DNA of 64,000 nt from Aquanectria penicillioides (GCA_003415625.1 PYIU01000001.1:6574210-6638209); one strand, 5' to 3'; counted from the first letter of the stretch, positions 13,800-25,582 are shown. Translations and numbers: made by a program. The notes: generated by a model from the sequence alone, not told the origin.

Positions 13800-14036
13800 T
13801 GACAGCGACGAGACTAGGAAAGGAGACGAGACGAGATAAGACGATAAGAAGATAAGAGACGCAGAAGAGCGAAGAAGCCGCATGCATGGACGCCTGTATT
13901 TCAACTCTATCATGCCCAGGAGTGACGACTGGGAGCGCAATGGCAGTAATATCCAATCCTCTTTTAACACCATTTCACCCAAACCATCTCTAAAATACCC
14001 ATTTAACAAACAGCGCACGCTTACAAGGTGCAATCT

Positions 14037-15022
14037 CTAAGCAGACTTGGCAATGTAGCCCTTCTCGGCGAGCCAGGCGGTGATTTGAGCCACGCACTCC
14101 TCGACGGAGCTCTCGTGGGTCTTGATGACGATTTCGGGGTTTTCGGGGGCCTCGTAGGGGGCGGAGATGCCGGTGAACTCCTTGATCTCGCCGGCGCGGG
14201 CCTTTTTGTAGAGGCCTTTGGGGTCACGCTGCTCGGCGACCTCGAGGGGCACGTCGACGTAGACCTCGATGAAGGGGATGGCCTCATCGTCGCCCTGGGC
14301 GGACTGAGCGTGGAGCTCGCGGGCGACCTGGCGGTCGGCGCGGTAGGGGGAGATGAAGGAAGTGATGGCGACGGTGGAGCTGTCGGCGAAGAGCTTGGCC
14401 ACCTCAGAGATGCGGCGGATGTTCTCGTTGCGGTCCTTCTCAGAGAAGCCTAGGTCCTTGTTCAGGCCGAAGCGGACGTTGTCGCCGTCCAGACGGTAGG
14501 CGGCGACGCCGAGGTGGAGGAGGTGCTGCTCAAGGGCCGTGGCGACGGTGGACTTGCCCGAGGCGGAGAGGCCAGTGAACCAGAGCGTGAGGCCGCGCTG
14601 GCCGCGGAGCTGGTTGCGCTCGGAGCGCGAGAGGGAGGGGTGCCAGGTAATGTTGCTACGGCAGGAGAAGAGGGTTAGTCATTTGTGTGATGTGTGATGT
14701 GTGATGTGCTCTTGTGTCTTGTAAATGTGTGTTTGCGATGGTATTTCTGTCGTCATGATGCCAATTGTACCGTCTTTGATTGTTTGCCCGTCTGTGTGTC
14801 TGTGTGTCTGTCTACTTTGACTGTCCAACTCTATGAATGTCCTCTCCCCTTCTTCTTCCTCACCCTTTTTACCTCTTCCCCAAGGCCAAGGTGGGATGAG
14901 GGAGTGCGTGATGGCGGGGTAGCTCTTTTTTTTTTTTTTTACCCGGAGAGGAGGGGAGAGGAGAGAGAGAGAACTGGCGGGGGGAGGGGGGAGTGTAACT
15001 GGGGAAAAACTTACGTAGCCAT
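14037..15022 (-). CDS. MET14: Adenylyl-sulfate (APS) kinase
   Basis: Phosphorylates adenosine 5'-phosphosulfate with ATP to give PAPS in cytosolic sulfate assimilation. The spliced protein is 208 residues, close to the family norm. Visible motifs: P-loop GLSASGKST at residues 31-39, DGDNVR at 59-64, FISPYR at 103-108 (Ser105 is the conserved active-site serine), and the lid segment with [10 protein letters not shown] and the EFTGI block. Exon 1 is only eight bases (15015-15022, ATGGCTAC); a 359-base GTAAGT...TAG intron follows, then exon 2 at 14037-14655. The splice restores the family N-terminus [11 protein letters not shown], which decides the start. The intron is C/T-rich on the coding strand, with a long A run, and is the longest in the window. 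Assignment is firm. Confidence 0.97.
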
Positions 15023-16226
15023 TGTGGTTGAATTTCTGTCTGTATGTGAAATGGGGGAGGATTACAGTGAGAGTTTGTAAGAGGACAAAGATGAAGAAAT
15101 AGAAGAGAAGGAAGGAAGGAAAAGGGAGAAAGACGGAAGGAAGGAAGGAGGTGATCGCCCGATGCCGGCTTTTGTTTGGCGTTACGTGTGTGTGGTGAAG
15201 CGGGAGTGCGTGTGCAAGTTACGTGGTGCCTGTCTCTGAGATATTAACTCTGCTAGCTATGCTTGTCGGGTCCCCGTTTCGCTCATTTCAGATCCATGCC
15301 ATCATGGGCCGTCATTATATCCCCTTTGGCCTTTTTGTCATCTTTTGTCTTTTGTCTTCTGCCCGCTGGTCCTTTCCTTTGCCGTTTTGTAAACTTGAAA
15401 CTTGAAACTCGCCAATTGTCATCACCATCACCATCGCCGTCCTCGTCCTCCTCCCCACCCGGTCGGGTCGGGTCGTCGCCATACTTCTCATGACCAGCGA
15501 CGGATCGCGTCTTCGATGGCGCACATGGCAACGCAGATGGCCACCAAACTCGTTTGGTCCAAGCTCCAGCGCGGGATGCGCCATTACTGTGCATTTTGCC
15601 TGAACCTTCGCCATCAACGAACAGCCCGGGCTGATCACTTCTCCACTGGAGCCTCGATTCTTGACTTTGTGCGCTTGCTATAGGTGGGCCGCTGCGATGA
15701 CACCATCGATGCCCACCCCAACCTTCCACCTCGGCGGCTCCACGCGGCCGGAAGTCGGTGGCCCCCGCAAACAAAAGCCTACTGTGCCTGTGCTTGTGCT
15801 TTACGCTGTACGGTTTACACCAATCCAAATGCTGTAACTGCTATTTGTCCGCTCGCTCACGCCTAGTAAAAAAAAAAAGCGAAGTGTGAAAAAAAGAAAA
15901 AGAAAACTCCTCTATCCCGTTCTTCCCTTCCAAGTTCCAACACGCCAAGATCCATTGGCCGTGGCGCTCCGGGCCGTTGTCTAATATCTTCTACATATGG
16001 CATCATGCATGGCTGCATATGCTCGTTCGCCCCGTTCTAATTCAGCCATGGTTACATGATTGTCTCATCTTGTCTCGCCTCGCCTCGCCTCGCTTCGTTT
16101 CAATTCCGCTCTTCAGCTGATCGGGGGCATCATCTGTACCAGCCCAAAGTTCATCAGCATGGTCCTTGGTTGGCATTTGAGGCAAGGAAAAAAAAAATAA
16201 AGAGGAAATTTGTTTTTTTTTTCATT
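15023..16226. other. Intergenic region upstream of APS kinase
   Basis: About 1.2 kb between two minus-strand genes. It should contain the APS kinase promoter and the 3' end of the thioesterase gene. GGAA-type repeats lie near 15100-15150, short CGGGT repeats near 15460-15475 and GCCTC repeats near 16076-16095. Open frames here have no domain and no splice partners. No gene is supported. Confidence 0.55.
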
Positions 16227-17103
16227 TCAACTTACCGCGGCATACTTGGGCGAGATAAAAAGCCCTGTGGCCTCGGCCAGAATTATTGGCTCCTCTCCTG
16301 GCTCGGCAAGCAACTCGATATGACCCTTGACCCACGCCTTGCGGCCGTCAACCTTGGTCGTCTCGGCTCGCAGCACCAGGAAGCTGTTCGCGGGGGTCGG
16401 CTTGCGGTAGTCGACGTTGAGGTTGGCCGTTACAGCAATGTTGTGTGGTAGCGCGCCGAAACAGCACCGCGCCAACCCCTCGTCCAGCATCGTTGCGAGG
16501 AAGCCTCCGTGCACGATGCCTGGGTGACCGCATAGATCATCGCCCACGTAAGTGACGGACACGAGCGACTTGCCCCCGTCCTCGATCCACGCGTACGGCG
16601 GCGACACCATCTTGCCCGGGCCCAGCAGCGCACCGCCCGTCAAGCTCTGGCTGCGGTACGACGCCGGCATCTTCATGTGTGGCCGTGACTCTTTGTACTT
16701 GGGGTTTTCGCGTAGCCCCTTGACCAGCGAGTGGTTGTTGATAGTCTCCTCGACCTGTCGTGCCTCGTCGTCTGCGGGAACGAACCGTTTCAAGCTCTCG
16801 GCGTCCGAGAAGAACCCCAGGCCGCTCTTCTTCATCTGATACCACATGCCGGCGGCGCCCGCAGCGCTGAAGGAGAGACCTACGAGCGCGTAGGACGCGG
16901 CGCGACCGAAACCGTTACCTGATGAAGCTGTATTTGCTTCCCCGTGATTGTCAGTGCCGAGGTCTTGCTGGTGTAAGTGCTGACAGCCTACCTTGGGCCT
17001 GGGCGGCGTAACCCCGTGTCTGTCGGACGCGAGCCAGTCGTCTAGCCACCTGGCTAACCTGGATAACCTGGCGGCCGTTGCGACCGATCTGCTGGGCAAA
17101 CAT
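16227..17103 (-). CDS. Mitochondrial PaaI-type (hotdog) thioesterase family protein
   Basis: A 267-residue protein with a C-terminal hotdog fold. The PaaI-type core reads HPGIVHGGFLATMLDEGLAR near residue 175; in this family the HGG motif and the acidic residue of the following helix form the thioester-hydrolysis site. The N-terminus (MFAQQIGRNGRQVIQVSQ, then RRLARVRQTRG) is basic and amphipathic, like a mitochondrial presequence. It is followed by a hydrophobic, probably membrane-spanning segment around ASYALVGLSFSAAGAAG, as in the fungal UPF0644 group. Exons: 16992-17103 and 16227-16918, with a 73-base intron. The stop codon TGA lies inside GTAAGTTGA, a perfect donor, so an alternative spliced C-terminus is possible. 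The substrate is unknown. Confidence 0.88.
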
Positions 17104-18190
17104 GGTGATAGTCTCTCACTCCCTTGTTGTGGAGATGGCTCCAATCCCAGATCCAGATCTCAGAACCGACTACGTAGAAGGTCCGCTCCGGATCGGCCCA
17201 GGTCAGATTTATCGGAGCTGCCGCGGCAAAGCGTGCTCGCATTGTTGAATGACGTCCGCGAAATATGCACTTAACCGGCACCGTTGCTCACCTTGCCTCG
17301 GTTGCATCTTAAGCCACCCGGTTGCGGGAGCGAAGCCACTGTGGCTGCTTGAAGAGTATCCTACCGAAATAGAATTTGAAGCCAGCTTTCGTAGTGTAAC
17401 ATCGGGATCTGTTGATCCTGTCTTTTGTTTTATTCCCCTTTTCGCATTAAAAAGGTCCCTTGTATACCCTGCTAACCAGAGGATCCTTTTATTTTTTCGT
17501 ATACAAGTGAACCATTGCGTGTTTGCGTGTCCTGTTTCCCAAGTTTTGGTCATTTGATGATGTCTTGTATACACAGACACAGACACACATACACACACAT
17601 ACACCCCTACACTTACCCACAGTCCATACATGTGCATTCACAAGCCGAGTGGAGATACTCTTCATCTCATCAGCAACACGCCTCTCTCGGCAGATGTAAT
17701 GCAAATCTCTTCATGACGGCGAGTTAAAACCGCTCTCGTTCAGGAAGGGTGCCAACCGGGTGTGAACACACTTCTTCGTCTGGCCATCTACAAGCCGCCC
17801 ACCCGTCGTCCTCTTCTCCTCCAATCATGCCTCTGCCGTAGAATTGCTTGTGCCCTGTGTGCCCGTCGCATGGCCAAGTTTGCATGAATCAGGTCCCTTG
17901 GTCCCCTTGTCCCCTTACCGACGACGCTGCATCACACCTGTAACGGCTGGCGCCAACCAACCAGGCACGCCCGTGAAACAGGCCGCCAGCGCAAGACAGG
18001 TCATGACGGCCGCTGACATCATGTCTCTCTCAATCTCTGACGTGAGCTCCTCCCTGGATAAATACCCATTGAACCTCCGCCATTGGCAACCTCTCCTAGA
18101 TCACACTGCTCAATAATAAGATCCCAAATTCAAACTCCAACGAACGACAAAGACCCCAACCCCGAAAGAAAAAGAAAAAAAAGAGTAAAA
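17104..18190. promoter_or_regulatory. Divergent promoter region, thioesterase and stefin-like gene
   Basis: About 1.1 kb between divergent start codons, expected to contain both promoters. A CA-rich microsatellite lies at about 17571-17606. The open frame at 17844-18116 has no domain and ends before the gene; it is more likely leader sequence. Confidence 0.5.
17571..17606 (+). repeat. Imperfect (CA)n microsatellite
   Basis: Alternating CA units with ACAGACAC and ACACATAC interruptions, in the divergent promoter region. Confidence 0.8.
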
Positions 18191-18863
18191 ATGGTATTGT
18201 CGCGGACCCTTGATTGAGGAGATCAAGCAACAAACTGCGTGCAGCAATGCTAACCACGGCCTTGTGCACAGGCTACTGCTGAGACGGTTGATCTGGGCCC
18301 TGCCCATCCTCCCAAGGAGGACTCCATCAGCGCATTTTCCGAGATTCTCCACGACCTGAAGAGAGAGCTGGTCCATCTCCGCCACGATCATGATAGTACG
18401 CACCCACGCTCCCTCCTCCCTCCTCGCTCCGTATCCATTCATTCCCGCTGACGCTCAACCTGTAGAACACGAGCCCGAGTACTTCGCCGCCGTGGTACGC
18501 CGTGCCCTCCCCCTCCCAACTCTAGCATCTACCACCACCCTCGCGCGCCGCCGCAATGAGAGCTGACAAGATTATTACAAGCAAAACCTCAGCAACGAGG
18601 AGCTAACTGACTTCACCGTCGCCAATGTCGAGGCCGTCCGCGTCGCCCAGTCCGCCTACGGCGTCCACCTGTTCGCCAAGCTCCGCATCCCCGCCTTGCC
18701 CGACGACGGGCCGGCCTACATCCACTTCCGCGTCTTCACCGGCACCGACGACCCTTCCAAGCTGCACAGCATCCACACGGAAGAGAAGGAGCATGCCGAC
18801 GGCGACAAGACATACCGTGCCATCTTCACAAAAGACGACAAGCTCGAGTGGTTTGATACCTGA
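18191..18863 (+). CDS. Small protein resembling stefin/cystatin protease inhibitors
   Basis: A 145-residue protein assembled from four exons: 18191-18193 (the ATG alone), 18272-18395, 18465-18493 and 18582-18863. The first intron (GTATTG...GCTAAC...CACAG) starts directly after the start codon, giving an MATAETVDLGP start; all phases agree. By eye the C-terminal 95 residues line up with stefins: EAV before QSAYG, where stefins have the papain-blocking QxVxG loop; a strand YIHFRVF where stefins have a similar YxHxxVF strand; and DDKLEWF near the end, like DDxLxxF in stefins. The valine of QxVxG is alanine here, so inhibition is uncertain. There is no signal peptide, so it is probably cytosolic. 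The first 50 residues form a charged helix with no counterpart in stefins. It is convergent with MAK21. The gene is well supported; the family is an inference. Confidence 0.72.
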
Positions 18864-19038
18864 ACGTGAGGAAAAGGAAAGGAAGATTGCTTTTTTTTTC
18901 TCTCTCTCTCTCTCTAAAGGGGTCTTGATTCTAGCCTCTGTTCTTTGCACCGAACGCGCAATTGCGTACATGTACTTTGACGACATCCCTGATCCTGTTC
19001 CCGTACCGTGGAATTGAATGAAATTATCTACTTGCTTT

Positions 19039-22000
19039 TCACATGTCCTCTTCTCCCGCCAGTAGCTCCGCGTAGTCGTCCACCGAAGCAAACATCGGAA
19101 GCTCCTTGAGCTGCTTGCGTTTTGACTTGGGCTTGCTGCTCTTGGCCTCCTTGATCTCGAATCCATCCTCGTCCTCCAGCAGCATTGCACCGCCTTCCCC
19201 GTCATCTGAGCCTTCAATGTCGACATCCATGTCGTCGTCGTCGTCCAGGTCGCTCTCCAGATCCAACGCGGGCTCCGATCCCTCAGAAGCCATGTCGGAA
19301 TCGTTGAGATCGTCAAAGCCCATGTCAGAACCATCGTCATCGGGATCGACATCGGGCTGAGCGGCCACGAGGGCCTTCCAGATCTCATCTTCCTGACCCT
19401 CTTCTTCATCATCTTCATCAGCTACTGGCGCCTTCTTCTTCGTCTCTTTACCCTCCTTGTCAACCTGCTGGAAGTACTCGTGGAAGAAGACGTCCTCGGC
19501 AGCAACATCTTCCACCTTCTTCTTCCAGAACGTCGATGAGTTGACTGAAGGGGCAGTGGCTCCGGGTCCTCTGCTTCCAAGCCAAATATCGCCAATGTCC
19601 TTTGCTGCACGAAGGGGCTGCATGATGGACACACCCTTGGACGAATCGGCCGCCTTGGGGTTTCGGTAGACAAATTTGTCTAGAAATCGGATCAGAGAGT
19701 GGCTGTCCAGGTCAGGCTTCTGCGCCTTCTCATTGTGCACAACCAAGTTGGATGCGAAGACATTGACCGAGGGGTGATAATGACCCTGGAAAGGAATCTG
19801 AAGACTGTTAGTCCCTCATAGATTGACGACCAAATGGAGTTACTTACAACTTCCCACAAGCAGCTTCGGTTGGCATTGCTGTGCTCAGGGTCACGCTTCC
19901 GACCATCATAAACGGGACGCTCATTCTCAGGCTCGTCGTCAAATACTGACTCCTCCGGTTCTTCAAGCAGCGTGGAAAGATCTGGGAACGTCTCGCGTAG
20001 GTGTGAAACGACGTAGAGCAGTCCACAAACGAACGGAGGCTGATGAAGACCTGAGATCTGAAGCATACGCTTGGCAAAAGCCTTGACCCGTCTGGTATCA
20101 ACATCGTTCTTCAGAGCACGGAGGAGGAGATTTAGGTAGAGTGCCTGCTTAGATGAGGTAACCAGTCGGGGATCTAAAAGAGACTCGTAGAGCGTCCTAT
20201 AGAATCGATCGCTAGCAAGATTCTTGGAAGAGGAGATTTGTTGAATCAGCAACAGAGCTTGAATTCCAGTGTTGAAGTTGGTGGAGTGGGCGATCTTGAA
20301 GAGTGTACCGAGATGTGATTCCATGCTAACACAGATTTACGTTAGTATCGACTGAATAAGATGGTGAGAATTCAACAAAACACATACGCAGCCTCGTTAC
20401 CGATCATGAACGGTGCAGCTCGGTTCACACCAGTCAAGATGGCGGAAACAAGCTTATCGGCAGCTTCAGTCTCTGGCTCCGACACAGTGGGCGCGGAGGG
20501 CTTGCCTCCACGGGGCCGCCTTTGCCTCTTGTTGGTGTCCTTCTTCTCCGGTTCTTCTGTAGGATCAACTGGCGCGCTGATGCCCAACTTTCCGGTCTTG
20601 AGGATGATGCTGAATAGCTCGAAGTAGATGCGCATAAGAGCCTCGGCGACTGTAGGTTCCTTGGTGCTGAGAATAGTCTGATTGAGGGTGTTGATAGCGT
20701 AATATTTTGAACGGTGATCTTGTGAAGGGTGAAGCAGAATCTCCTGTTCAATGGTTCGCACGATGATAGGTTTCATTCCAGGGTGCGAGTTCTGAACCTG
20801 GAGCAACAGGTATGAGGCTCGAGACGCAATCTTGCGATCTCGATCACCAAGCTTGTGGACCAAAAGTCGAAGCAAGTTAGATTCCTGTTCGGGTTTCTCT
20901 TTGAGGAGTCCGTAGACAAAGTCGAGTGCGCGGGTGCGCGAGTACTCAATCTCATCAGAGCACCAGCTCTCAAGAAGCTGAATAATTTTGAAATATGTCT
21001 CCTTGAGCCAGTCCTCGTAAATCCAGGCGATCAAGTGAGCTGATGTGATCTTGCCAGGGAGAGGATTTCCAGGAGCCCATGATGACACAGGGCTCATCTG
21101 TAGGGTGCCAACCAGGCCAGGCTGAGTGTGAAAGGTGCGAAGGCGACGATCCGATGGCAGAAGGGTTCCAGGACCAAGCAAATCGACAAGTGCGCCGATG
21201 GCACCAAGAGCCTGTCCTCGGCTCTTCTTTGAGGCGAGACTCATCAGGGCATCAAATGCTCGGATATTGTGGACGGGAGACTCTTGAATAGCCAAGGTTA
21301 ATGCAGAGATCTTGTCAGTGAGAGTACCTGAGGACATGATAGTTGACAAGAATTTGTGCGACGACGAGGCAAAGAGACTAGTTCTGTATTTGGCGGCATC
21401 TTGCTCCAGGAGTTCTTTGGCGTGGTCCTTTAGTGCGGCAACGGACCACTTGAATGAACTGGGGCCGTCACTTGAAGGCGCGGGCAACTTGGGGAGCTGA
21501 GCAGCATGCCAGTCGGCCCCGGGATCAAAGGCCTAATTCACTGCGTTAGCCGTCAGACATGTTTCTAAGCAGACATAGCGACTTACCAAACCCTTTACTT
21601 TGGGGAGCTCAGGATCTTTGCTCTTGGGAGCCTGCCTCTCTTCTTCCTCTTCGTCGTCGTCGTCCTCACCCTCATCATCCTCCTCTTCGGCATCTTCCCC
21701 ATCCTCAGCCTCATCTTCGGCATCCTCGTCTTGATCACTGCTGTCACTGATCTCAACATCTGCAAAGCCAAGCTGTTTGGAGAAGGCAGCAAGCTCATCC
21801 TTCAAACTTTTGTCGACAGGTGCCTTGGAGCCGTGGGCGTAGCTTTCATCCTCAGAGTCAATGTCCTTGATGAGGTCCAAGTCGTTCTCATCACCACCCA
21901 AAGCCTTGATTTCCTCAAGGAGAGCATCATTGTCAATCTTGGTGCTCTTCTTGTCTGAAACCGGTCCCTGGGAATTGCGTTGTCGCTTCTGGTGCTGGTC

Positions 22001-22156
22001 ACCAGCAGCCTTGGTTGGTGGTTGCTTGCGCTTGTGATCGTTGGAACCCAAGTTCTGATCAATTTTAGCAGTGAGTTGATCCAAGGCGCTGTCATCGAAG
22101 CGTCGTCCACCATTGGGACGACGGGGGCCTTTGCCCTTCTTGGAAGGCTTGGGCAT
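19039..22156 (-). CDS. MAK21: Ribosome biogenesis protein Mak21/Noc1 (CBF family)
   Basis: Nucleolar protein that, with Noc2, escorts early pre-60S ribosomal particles. The spliced product is 983 residues (yeast Mak21 about 1,025). Order: Lys-rich N-terminus (MPKPSKKGKGPRRPNGGRRF), long Asp/Glu tracts, a helical-repeat body (FDALMSLASKKSRGQALGAI; WIYEDWLKETYFKIIQLLES), the CBF domain (HPSQDHRSKYYAINTLNQT; HPSVNVFASNLV), then an acidic tail and a basic end. Exons: 21587-22156, 20388-21532, 19848-20325 and 19039-19797; introns are 50-62 bases and all phases agree. It diverges from the mitochondrial prolyl-tRNA synthetase gene with 313 bases between starts. Assignment is firm. Confidence 0.95.
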
Positions 22157-22469
22157 CTTGACAAGTTTGCTTGCAAGAATGAAAATCTCAATTGGAAATT
22201 CTCAGCGAGGAGCGTCCCAGAACTTTTTTTTGGCGGTGCTTTTTTCCACAGATGCCCCACCCTTCTCGCGCTTATCGCGTCTGGAGAAAACGCTAGTGCC
22301 CACCGCGGCTTTTGGCAGCAAAGCTCCACTGAGATTAGTTTCCGTTGCCATTATCCATCCATCAATCAGGATATTCACGTTGACAATTTGTCTAGCGCTT
22401 CGCCAATCATCCAAACGAGAAATTTCAGACCATGAACTAGGCATATAGAGATCCGCCTATCGAGTCCAG
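22157..22469. promoter_or_regulatory. Short divergent promoter, MAK21 and mitochondrial prolyl-tRNA synthetase
   Basis: Only 313 bases lie between the two start codons, so both transcripts must start from a shared bidirectional region. Both products serve translation (cytosolic ribosome assembly and mitochondrial charging). I do not recognise a specific factor site. Confidence 0.6.
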
Positions 22470-24530
22470 ATGCTTTCACCAAGGCTGGTTCGCTTCAGCG
22501 GCCCTTTGCCGCGAAGGAGCCAGCTGGCACTCCAGCACCGAGCTCTCTCTGGGTCGAGTGTGGGCCGGTCCAGTCCACCTCGCTCAACGTTGTCAACAAT
22601 ATGGGTTCCAACAGGTGGGATGACGGCCACGGAACAAGAGTGTAAGCTACTGCAACTGGGTTGGGTCTCACAAGGCGCTTAATTGAGAATTTAGTTGGGC
22701 ATGGGAAGCTCATCCGAGCAGGGTTCCTACGCCAAGTGCGTATTGGTCACTCCCAATCAGCAGCTTGATCATGTTGACAATAGAAAATAGGGACACTCTG
22801 GAATTTTCCAACTTCTTCCGTTAGGTCTCAGGGTTCAGGATAAAATTGAGAAGCTAATTGATAAGCACATGCAATCAATCGGTTCGTGACCTCGTCAACC
22901 TCTTCAGAGCCTGGCACTCACCATCAGCACTCAAGGGGCATCTAAACTCTCACTTTCCACCATTTCATCGGAAAGCCTGTGGCAGAAGAGCGGCCGACTA
23001 GATCTTGTTGCCCCTGAAGTATGATTCTACGTCAATGGCCAACAAGAACAGGCTAACTTAACTAGTTGTTTCGACTTACTGACCGGAAGGAGGTGCCTCT
23101 CATTCTGGCACCCACTCACGAGGAGGAAATCACCACACTCGTTGCCGGGACGATGAAGTCATACAAAGATCTTCCCATTCGGCTGTACCAAATTAGTGCG
23201 ATTATATACTACCCGAGTATCATGTCGGCTTTACTAACATCGTATTTTAGCTCGAAAATATAGAGACGAACGCCGGCCACGCCATGGCCTATTGCGCTCT
23301 CGAGAATTCCTCATGAAGGATCTCTATACATTTGACCTAACAACTAGTGCTGCCATCGGAACATATAGGGAGGTATCTGCAGCGTATCATGCCTTCTTCT
23401 CCGAGCTTAAGCTGCCCTTCATTGTAGCGGAGGCTAGCTCAGGAGATATGGGCGGAGATCTTAGTCATGAGTACCACCTCCCGAGCGCTGTTGGTGAAGA
23501 TACTGTCTTCAAATGTGATGGCTGTGGATATTCTGCCAATGATGAGGTTGCTGCTGCTCGAACACGTTCGACTCCAAATGAGACCATCACTCGGGCGGAT
23601 CAGGTTCGTGTTTGGCGTGGCGTAGCTAAGGACCGTATGACTCTGATCAATGCTTGGTATCCGCGATCCGACAATGACAAGATCAACCTGCACGCACTCA
23701 AATCTGTCGCCCCGGTTCTCGATACGAGCATCGATAACCCCATACCGTTCTGGGAAGATGCTCTTCTGAGTGGAAAGCCTAGAGTAATCAACGTCATCGA
23801 TGTTCGTGTTGCGCCTGCCTTCCAGAAGCTGCAGGGGCGGTTACCGTTGCTGCCTAAAGACAGCGAGCACATCAGTGCTGAGCATCACTTCATTCATAAT
23901 TTGAAAGACGGCAAGGACATCAACCTAGTGAGTGTTGAGAACGGAGATGGCTGCCCTAAGTGTGAGCATGGAACCCTTTCGTCCCATCGAGCGTTGGAGG
24001 TTGGCCATACATTCCACTTGGGAACTCGATATTCCTTACCCCTTGACGCAAGTGTGTCACTTCCGCGGACTGAAATTCCCGACGCCACCAGTGAGGGACT
24101 TGCACCAGGAAGCCGGAATCCCGTGCAAATGGGATGCCATGGTGTAGGCGTGTCCCGCATTTTTGGTGCTGTGGCGGAAGTTTTAGCCGATGAGAGAGGT
24201 CTCAACTGGCCCCGGGCTATTGCTCCTTTTGAGGTAGCCATCATCGCCACACATGGGCTCGAGAAAGAGTCTCAGAATCTTTATGACACGCTTGCGGGGC
24301 GTGATGGATCTGGATTCGGGTTTGACGTCGTTCTCGATGACCGCAAGCAATCATTTGGTTGGAGAATGAGCGACGCTGATTTGGTCGGATACCCTGTGCT
24401 TGTGGTCATGGGGAAGGGGTGGGAGAAGAACAAAACCTGTGAGGTTCAGTGCAGGAGACTTTCCGTTAAGGAAAACGTTTCCATTGATGAGCTCCCTGGC
24501 TTTTTATCTGGATTGTTGGACAAGCTATGA
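22470..24530 (+). CDS. AIM10: Mitochondrial prolyl-tRNA synthetase
   Basis: Class II aminoacyl-tRNA synthetase that charges mitochondrial tRNA-Pro. The spliced protein is 598 residues. The N-terminus ([19 protein letters not shown]) is Arg-rich without acidic residues, like a mitochondrial presequence. Conserved blocks: [20 protein letters not shown], motif 1 region [26 protein letters not shown], motif 2 ([19 protein letters not shown]) with MKDLYTFD, motif 3 [10 protein letters not shown], then an anticodon-binding domain ([20 protein letters not shown]). Exons: 22470-22641, 22695-22735, 22791-22881, 22936-23018, 23066-23195 and 23251-24530. All phases agree without any frame correction. 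Several introns cluster in the first 800 bases and two exons are under 85 bases, so automatic models may miss the N-terminus. Assignment is firm. Confidence 0.95.
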
Positions 24531-24838
24531 GGGAGGTGCCGTGCTAGTATCATGCTGTATTACCGGGGCAAATGAACGCCCTTTGTAATTTATGTATAAC
24601 ATACCCGGAAAAATAAAATCTATTATTTCCCTCTCCTGACCCGAATTCCTATGTTTCGTCGGTGTTTGGTGGATTTTGATGGTCGGATTTCTGGAGTTCA
24701 CATAGACGGCAGTAGTCCCCGTTAGTAGAATTCAGCAACCCCACGTCATAATATTCACGAACCGAAGCTTTGGAGGGGATCACGACTGGCGACCACAACG
24801 GCCGATAAAAATTAACGAACAACGCAACAAACGCAATC
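24531..24838. other. Intergenic spacer, prolyl-tRNA synthetase to prefoldin 5
   Basis: Tandem genes 308 bases apart. The spacer must serve as the 3' end of the first and promoter of the second. An AATAAA-like signal occurs near 24611 and fits the first gene's 3' end. Confidence 0.5.
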
Positions 24839-25582
24839 ATGGCCGGTAAACAACAGGATATGAGTGAGTATCGGGATTGCCGTCAGAGTATACAGAGCCC
24901 CCTGCTAACCAGACCATCAGTCAACCTCGACACGCTCGAGCCTCAGCAACTCGCGCAGGTCAAAAAGCAGCTCGACGAAGAGCTCGAGCACCTCACCAAC
25001 TCGTTCGGCCAGCTGCACGGCGCTCAAAACAAGTTCAAAGAGTGTTTACGATGCGTCCAGAGCCGATCCGCTGCTAAAGAAGGTATACAGTCTCTCTAAA
25101 CTCATCCGCCGAGCCGTTGAAACGAATCGAGACGATATCGGACGAGGTCGACTTAGGAGATCATTATGCCTGACATGTGATAGGTTCCAACTCTGTTTTG
25201 GTCCCGCTGACCAACTCGCTTTACGTCCGCGGCGAGCTCTCTGATACCGAGACGGTCCTTGTTGATGTTGGAACGGGCTTCTTGGTGGAAAAGGTAAGGC
25301 GCCTGCACCGTCTTGCCGCAAAAAGAACACCGCTGACTGGCACTCAGAAGCTCAAGGCTGCGGAGCAATTCTACGAGAACAAAGTGGAGGAGCTTGGGAC
25401 CAATCTGAAAGACCTTGAGATTATCGTACAACGGAAGCAACAAAACACGCGCATGATCGAAGAAGGTATGATACAATTTCCATTTATCTCTACATGAACA
25501 ACAACTGACAGTTTCTGCAATAGTCCTAAGACAAAAAATCATGGCTGCTCAAGGGCAGCAAGGAGCTCAGCAAGCAGCGTGA
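24839..25582 (+). CDS. GIM5: Prefoldin subunit 5
   Basis: An alpha-class subunit of the hexameric prefoldin chaperone, which passes nascent actin and tubulin to the CCT chaperonin. The spliced product is 157 residues, normal for the family. It has the alpha-prefoldin layout: an N-terminal coiled coil (LEPQQLAQVKKQLDEELEHL), the central beta hairpin (VLVPLTNSLYVRGEL, then DVGTGFLVEK) and a C-terminal coiled coil (KLKAAEQFYENKVEELGTNL), ending in a Gln/Ala tail. Exons: 24839-24863, 24921-25082, 25184-25293, 25348-25465 and 25524-25582; all phases agree. The first exon is only 25 bases. It is convergent with the next gene, 112 bases between stops. Assignment is firm. Confidence 0.95.
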
